Source: Copromyces sp. CBS 386.78
Taxonomy: Eukaryota; Ascomycota; Sordariomycetes; Sordariales; Sordariaceae
DNA length: 64,000 nucleotides
Assembly (NCBI GenBank): GCA_030685235.1
Contig: MU839106.1
Span: 62,001 to 126,000 of the forward strand
Direction of reading: 5' to 3'
A program made the position numbers and the translations under genes. How positions within the stretch are numbered: position 1 is the stretch's first letter; every line of letters begins with the position of its first letter. This document shows positions 58,756 to 64,000 of the stretch, piece by piece. The notes beneath the pieces are model-generated. The model saw only the letters and a program-made list of their open reading frames with translations, had not been told where the DNA came from and did no database searches.

Positions 58756-58868
58756 GCTCCCCTTCCACGATGATTCCCAAACCTTAGACAAACCTGTCAA
58801 AGAGCCTTCACTTTCCATGTGATCAGCTCAATGATGACACAGAGTTGCTTAAATCTGAATTTCGGAGC
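58756..58868 (+). ncRNA. box C/D snoRNA, host intron 24
   Basis: C-like ACGATGA 58767-58773, D box CTGA 58855-58858, stem GCTCC/GGAGC. Shares CCTGTCAAAGA and TCAATGAWGA-type blocks with intron 22. Confidence 0.6.
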
Positions 58869-59429
58869 ACTCACCACGTTGATAACCATCACTTCTTCCT
58901 CAAGACCTTGAGGCTAACCATCTGCCATGCCCACCAACCTCCAGGTTTCCGTGCGCGCTGCCGCCTCGTGCATCCCGTCGTTATGCTCATCGACTTTACC
59001 CAGTGCCGACCGGTCTCGAATTCCCTCCGACTTGCGCCCGAAGACGGCACCCCTACTCCCTGTGCTCCTCCAGGTTGGTAGGCGCCTGAGGGCCAGTCTG
59101 GAACCCACTTCACAACTCTCAATCACCGCATCACATTTCAACCTGTGGTGCGGTCGCCCAGCTTGCGAGCTTAAGGCCCCGTTGCTTCTCTCCCTATCAA
59201 CTGGGGTAGAGTCAAGCGGGCAGCGACCGCAGGCTGGGTCGGGCTGGGCCGCCTTTGTGCCGACCGAAGTTGTCCTTCTCCTCCGAGTTCCTCTCATGCC
59301 GAGTCCGTTGCAGCCTCGCCCTCACCTCCCTGAACCGCGCAAAGCCCACGACGACAGCGAAGCCTCGTGCTTCTTACCTGTCTGCTTTCTGTTGTGGCAA
59401 GGCTCGCCCAGCAGCAAAGCCAGCCCCGA

Positions 59430-59525
59430 AGTGGAAGCCAGAGCCGTTGACCCTGTTGCCCTCAACATCCCGACTTACCACAAGGTTGTCAAGAAGCCGA
59501 TGGACTTGGCGACCCTCTTGTGGTA
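59430..59525 (+). pseudogene. bromodomain fragment, Bdf1-like
   Basis: 59440-59517 reads VDPVALNIPTYHKVVKKPMD then LATL and hits TGG TAG. NIPxYHxVIKKPMDLxT is the core of the second bromodomain of Bdf1/BET proteins. The acetyl-lysine Asn helix that should follow is absent. Flanking sequence upstream is Arg/Pro-rich and not bromodomain-like. Confidence 0.55.
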
Positions 59526-59729
59526 GGATAGGCCGGGAAGTGTACAACATCTGTAAACCAAGGTCAGTCATGAAACATGCTGTTGTGGACCTCGAGACTT
59601 TGGCTCTCTTCGGAGCTTGTACTAACCTGCTGTTTATTGCAGACGAAGACTTTGATCACGGCAGGCAGGTATTGGCACTCGTGAAATCGTCACCTGGATC
59701 CGTCGTCCGACCTGGCACCTCTAGACTTG

Positions 59730-59790
59730 GTTACATTGAAGTCTCTCCCCACCGCTGTCAAGCGTCGTGTTGCTGGCCTGAAAGGGCATC
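59730..59790 (+). pseudogene. NAP1-like fragment
   Basis: The plus strand reads LKSLPTAVKRRVAGLKGI, matching the LPxxVKRRVxALKxIQ block at the start of the nucleosome assembly protein fold. The next expected residues are missing. Only this short block is recognisable. Confidence 0.4.
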
Positions 59791-59942
59791 CATCCAGAAG
59801 ACGGAGACCGCTGGCCGCTCCATTGTAATTGGACTGCTAGAACGCCTGGCCAATACAGCCGGAGTAGTTTCCTGTCTGTCGACACAACAATCTGAGCCAT
59901 GAATGGAGGAAAAATAACCAGCTGTGATCACCGCCCAGACGC

Positions 59943-60450
59943 TCGCCGGTTGCATTCCCTCCAAGTCGCTCCTCAACAACTCCCATCTCTAGGTACCGCC
60001 AGATCCAGATCCTCCACGACTCGAAACATCGCGGTATCGAGGTCGGCAATGTCAAGCTCAACCAGCACCACGGGACAGCCGAGCCAAAGGTGTCAAGCCC
60101 AACGTCACCAGCGAGTCCACCGGTGGGATCAGTCTTCGCCCTGCTTTCGCAGGACACCTCGACCGTCGCAGCAGGGGCTACCGTCTCCCGCGTGCAGTCT
60201 ACGGAACAAGAAGCGTTGTCATCTGCTTCCTCCTCGGCCAACAGCGGTTCATCGGCGGCAACGCGAGCATTATTTCCATTCTGGGTCATCAACATCCCCG
60301 AACACTCCCTCCTCGGCATTGAAGAAAAAGCCCCAAAGAAGCCCGCTTTGGCGGCGCACCCGCCTGAACGTCGGCTGCATTCCCTCCAAGTTCGCTCCTC
60401 AACAACTCCCATCTCTACCACCAGATCCTCCACGACTCGAAACAACCGCG
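59943..60450 (+). pseudogene. two fragments of dihydrolipoyl dehydrogenase (E3)
   Basis: Fragment 1 (about 59943-60060) reads GCIPSKSLLNNSHL, then after a frame change ILHDSKHRGIEVGNVKLN. Fragment 2 (about 60337-60450) reads TRLNVGCIPSK and, one base out of frame, SLLNNSHLYHQILHDSK. Both match the redox-active disulfide region of E3 (GTCLNVGCIPSKSLL), whose first cysteine has become Arg in fragment 2. Each is frameshifted and neither continues into the NAD or dimer domains, so they are broken copies with no enzyme activity. Confidence 0.7.
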
Positions 60451-60840
60451 CATCCGTTGCCCGATGCTGTCAAAATGCATGTGGCATATGTCGCTGTGGA
60501 GTTGGGCCGATATATCCTCCTTGTGACCCGACATCCATAGGCTTGAATCGAGCTGAGGGAGAGAGGCATGGGGAATGTTACTGTTGGGGGTCGGGGTCGA
60601 GTGCCGGTAGTCGTGCTTCTGCTTGCCCATCTGCGGTATCGAGTGTCGACGATGTCGAGCCCAACGTCACCAACCATTCAGCTTTTGCCAGTCATCGACT
60701 CCAAGGGCAACCAGCACGAACTGGATGTCAAGACATTCATGGATGAGCATTGCTGCCATGGTTAGGGAAGCACTCCAGGAGCAGTGGTCATCGTTTGACG
60801 ACGACTACGCAATCGACAACGACGACGGAGAGCCTGGACC

Positions 60841-60912
60841 GCCCTTCTACCCCGGCATGAACATGTACCAGCAACAAGTAAATAACCCCTTCCATTGCCG
60901 GGGTAGAAGGGC
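60841..60912. repeat. 17-bp perfect inverted repeat, hairpin
   Basis: GCCCTTCTACCCCGGCA at 60841-60857 and its exact complement at 60896-60912, with a 38-base loop. Purpose unknown. Confidence 0.85.
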
Positions 60913-61039
60913 CATGTGCAGGCTGAGAGCAACAAAATCAACAAGTTTCGAAGGTCGGCTTCGGTGGCGGCTCCCATCGTTTCCAGCTTGGGTTCATCGT
61001 CTGTTTCGGCTCGGCTGGCCCCCAGGAATCTGTCAGGCT

Positions 61040-61185
61040 GAAAGCAAAAAAAGAAAAAGAAAAAACGTAAAAGAATAACAAAAAAACTTGAAAACAAACC
61101 CCAAAAAAACAAAGGAGAAAACCAATAACCAAAAAAAAAAAAAAAAAAAGAAAAGAGAAGAAAAAAAGAAGAAAAGGAGCAGCTG
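61040..61185. repeat. A-rich tract
   Basis: A long run of A with scattered G and C, including about 19 consecutive A near 61131-61149. It follows the block of gene fragments. Confidence 0.85.
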
Positions 61186-62069
61186 CCTAGCAGCACCCAC
61201 AACATAAGCAACAGCACTCATATGGGAACCATCGCACAACCGGCAGTCGGTTCATGTTCGCTCCAATTGTTGACTGGACCTTCCACAGGAGACAGAGTAC
61301 CAGAACCACCACGTCCAAATCTCCGAGACACATTGAATGAAAGAGACCGCGGGCACACCGACACGGGACGGACATTCTTCTTGTTGGGCCAAGCTCGAAC
61401 TTGACCTTCCTGCTCTTGCACTTGAAGGCCAAGGGATTGGTGGTGCCACGGGTGGTGGACTTCTTCTTCTTCTGCATCTTCTTGTCCTCGGCGGACAGGC
61501 AGGATGGATGGGGCTGGCAGCACGAGAACAAACGGCCCGCCAAAGGGTATCGGCAGCCACGGCTGGAGGGCGCCGGTGTCATCAACCTATGGCACCTATA
61601 CTGCCGGTGTCCATAGAGTAACCGAACCAATGCCCATGTTCATGACCGCCATCACCTCGCTGTGGCGCTCATTGCTTCATTGCTTCAGTCGCGCCAGCTG
61701 CACTTATCGGGCCACGACGCGGCTCAGATCTGCCACGGCTTTGAAGACGACGTCGAGAAGTACGCCAAAGCCAGAGACTATTGGACCAGTTCGACCGATG
61801 TGTTGGGCCCTCAACCGTCACCGTAGGCTGGGTTTGCTCGCTCGCCAAATAGCTTGGAGTTGCCGCTTCCCTTTGGGCAAGTCGAAGAAGCCCGTCCATT
61901 GCCGGTGGGTGTCAAGGTGCGCGAGCTGGAGAATATGCGGGCCAAGTTTGAGGGTAATGGATACCTGAGTCATTCAGTCAGTGGTAAGTAAGTATTTCCT
62001 TTCTCCATCAGTTACCTACCATAGTGTACTTCTTTCACCAGCCTTTCCCTTCCACTACACACACTTTCT

Positions 62070-62562
62070 TTACACACATCCGTCCGGCAAGCCTGGTCCT
62101 TCCGGTCTCGAGTCCACGACCGGGAGGGCTATGGCCAGATCGCAAGGAAATCCCACACGCCGAAGAATAATGTATCGTGTCTCCAGTGATGCAAAGATCT
62201 GTGTCCCAAAAACATCGACGATCAAGTTTCCTTCGTCGTATGGAATAAACAGTTCTTACATTTCCCCATTTATCACTTTATCTCTCTCCCTGGCTGGTGA
62301 GTACTGAGAAACTGGAGTTCTGGGGGTGCACATCTTACACACTTGTCCGGCAAGCCCAGTCCTCGCGGTCTAAAGTCCACGACCAGGAGGGCTGTAGGAC
62401 CCTAGACCATAGCAACCATGCCGAAGAAAAACGTGTCGTTGTCTCCAGTGATACAGAGATCTGTAAATTTTACATCGGCGATCAAGTTTCCTTCGTCGAA
62501 TGGAATCCCAGTTCTTACATTCACCCGTCCACTTCCCCATTTTGTCATTCCTCTCCTGGCTG
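62070..62562 (+). repeat. tandem duplication, two copies of about 230 bp
   Basis: Copies at about 62070-62300 and 62335-62562 share GTCCGGCAAGCC, GTCCACGACC.GGAGGGCT, GTCTCCAGTGATRCA, GATCAAGTTTCCTTCGTCG and TTCTTACATT. Copy 2 lies in an open frame 62418-62690 (90 codons, MPKKNVSLSPVIQRSV), but copy 1 does not keep it, so coding is doubtful. Confidence 0.8.
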
Positions 62563-62690
62563 TTGAGGATCTGGGGGAACAAACAGCATTTGCTTCAATG
62601 ATGAAAACCCTTGATACACAACCAGTGAAACAACCACTCGCTCACAAGGCGAGAAGGGGGTTCATGAACACCATACTGAAAAGAATCTGA

Positions 62691-64000
62691 TATGAAGCAA
62701 GTGCTTGGACTGCTGCGAATGATCGACGCATTGGGTTGGAAGAGCAGATGCTAACACTTGATTGCAACGCAATAGAAGACGACTGCCCAATGCCCAACGA
62801 CAACTGCCCCCGGTAGACTCAACTGCAGTCCCGGCCGAGACGGCGATGCAGTTACATGGCCATCACAACTGCAACGGGCGACCTTCGATGCATCAGTTCT
62901 CTTTCTTCAGCAAAAGGGCATGTTTATGTAGTTGTAACGGAAGAGGAGGAATGAAAACCAGGGCAGCCTAGAGATACTGGAGGGTAGTGCCAATGAAGAA
63001 TAGAGCAATGCCAATGCTATCACAGCCAACAAGGAATTAGTAGTGTCCCAGTAGCGGTGTTCGAGGTCAGACGGTACCAGGAAGTTAACTTTCGTTTAAA
63101 CCTCTAGTGTGCCCGACGACCGAACAGCCCTGCCCCGGCGGATTTCATGATGAGCACCCTGCCATATGACTACTCCCGAGTTGCTTCGGGACTATGAAGG
63201 TAAATATTGCCTGAATCTGATAGTAACGGCATCACCACTTGATTGTAGCACTTCCTCTCCTTTGGGAGGACGCTGCTAACAGAGAATACTTTCTCTCGGT
63301 AAGGCTTCTCGACCATCACTCGGGCCCTTGGTCCTGGCTACTGTCATCAGCCAGCACCATAGCTTGATACTAAGCAGAGAACTTCCCGCTAGAGTAGAGA
63401 CTTGCTCCATAATGAATACCTCTGCAATCCACATGTGAACCAAACGGCTGATGATGACGGGCAAATAAACCAAGATCTGAGAGCAAAACGAATATGCGTG
63501 TCCTTGTAGACCACCGTATCCTTGGGAAGTACGGATGCTAACCGTGTTTAACCACGGTTGAAGCAGGACTCGTCACCTGTGTAGGCGGCTGGAACACTTG
63601 CTCGGAGCAATGCTCCAAGCTTGAAGCCCTACCCATTAGGCCCGGGATACGTGAGTTGGAACAGAGCTGCGGCATTTTGGAATATTCAACCAGGGAAGAC
63701 TAGTTGGACAGGGAAAGCAGGCTGGCTAGGGTAGATAAATCGAGATGGGAAAGGCTTCGTGAGAAGGGCGTCATCTTGATGCTGGATGGACATGCGAGTG
63801 AACCCTTGGGCTGTGGAATGAAGATGTCTCTCCCGGTCCGAGCTTTCATGCGGGATCTTTGTGAAAATGTCCCTGTATGGATTTGAAGGAGTAGGTAAAG
63901 CATGAATACAGGAGGCTGGTGACGAGAGGGGATAACTGTGCAAACTCTAAGCATTGATGGGCATGGACGTGGCAGCATGGCTTGGGGGGTTGATGATGTG
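62691..64000. other. no supported gene
   Basis: Only short open stretches on both strands and no recognisable motif up to the end of the window. Confidence 0.45.

Larger units (their letters stand above)
51330..59074 (+). ncRNA. multi-intron snoRNA host transcript
   Basis: About 25 exons. Introns by eye: 51474-51701, 51785-51990, 52065-52274, 52365-52598, 52654-52894, 52965-53151, 53235-53514, 53688-53931, 54037-54341, 54394-54667, 54718-55070, 55096-55443, 55507-55715, 55801-56005, 56064-56283, 56330-56535, 56594-56804, 56850-57067, 57121-57347, 57403-57621, 57815-58046, 58146-58371, 58432-58663, 58721-58944. Donors are mostly GTAAGT, GTGAGT or GTAGGT; GCTAAC or GCTGAC usually stands before the acceptor. 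Exons are mostly 25-105 bases, low in complexity (TTCATCAACTTC and the like). I saw no conserved reading frame through them, though I did not translate every spliced path. Introns 1-5 and 9-24 each hold a box C/D core, so the introns are the product. Exon 21 (57622-57814) and the last exon are longer. The 3' end is not clear; transcription may run past 59074. Confidence 0.8.

Overview
The window looks like nuclear DNA of a filamentous ascomycete close to Neurospora or Sordaria. The reasons are short GT-AG introns with CTRAC-type branch sites, an ARB1-type ABCF gene and an INO80 gene of fungal form, and a copia retrotransposon whose body carries only the C-to-T and G-to-A changes expected of RIP (repeat-induced point mutation).

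Layout. 1-642: minus-strand gene for a small four-helix membrane protein. 2534-8986: a spliced promethin/LDO-like lipid-droplet gene followed, in the same frame and with no gap, by three more open stretches (to 4102, 8098 and 8986), each ended by TAG. 10861-12828: minus-strand three-exon ARB1/ABCF2-type ribosome-biogenesis ATPase. 12829-16870: no convincing gene. 16871-22406: complete RIP-inactivated Ty1/copia element with 180-bp LTRs and the target duplication GATCG. 23435-30234: four-exon INO80 chromatin-remodelling ATPase of 2025 residues. 30235-51300: gene-poor, with diverged direct repeats, a few small candidate genes, and decayed fragments of known enzymes (2-oxoglutarate dehydrogenase E1 near 34.6-35.1 kb, DAHP synthase near 44.5 kb). 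48972-49423: short AT-rich insertion.

51.3-59.1 kb is the most striking part. It reads as a long non-protein-coding transcript with a TATA-like box, a pyrimidine-rich start and about 24 introns of 200-350 bases separated by short exons. At least 21 introns hold a box C/D core: RTGATGA or a one-base variant, then CTGA, in most cases flanked by a short complementary stem. Neighbouring introns fall into sequence families, so the locus appears to have grown by tandem duplication of exon-intron units. The natural reading is a multi-snoRNA host gene (UHG/GAS5-like) supplying guide RNAs for rRNA 2'-O-methylation.

Downstream, 59.4-60.5 kb is a mosaic of broken gene pieces (a bromodomain, a NAP1-like piece, dihydrolipoyl dehydrogenase twice). 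Then come an A-rich tract, a tandem duplication at 62.1-62.6 kb and sequence in which I recognise nothing.

Exon coordinates were worked out by eye from frame, splice signals and homology; the snoRNA calls rest on boxes and stems. No search or folding program was run.
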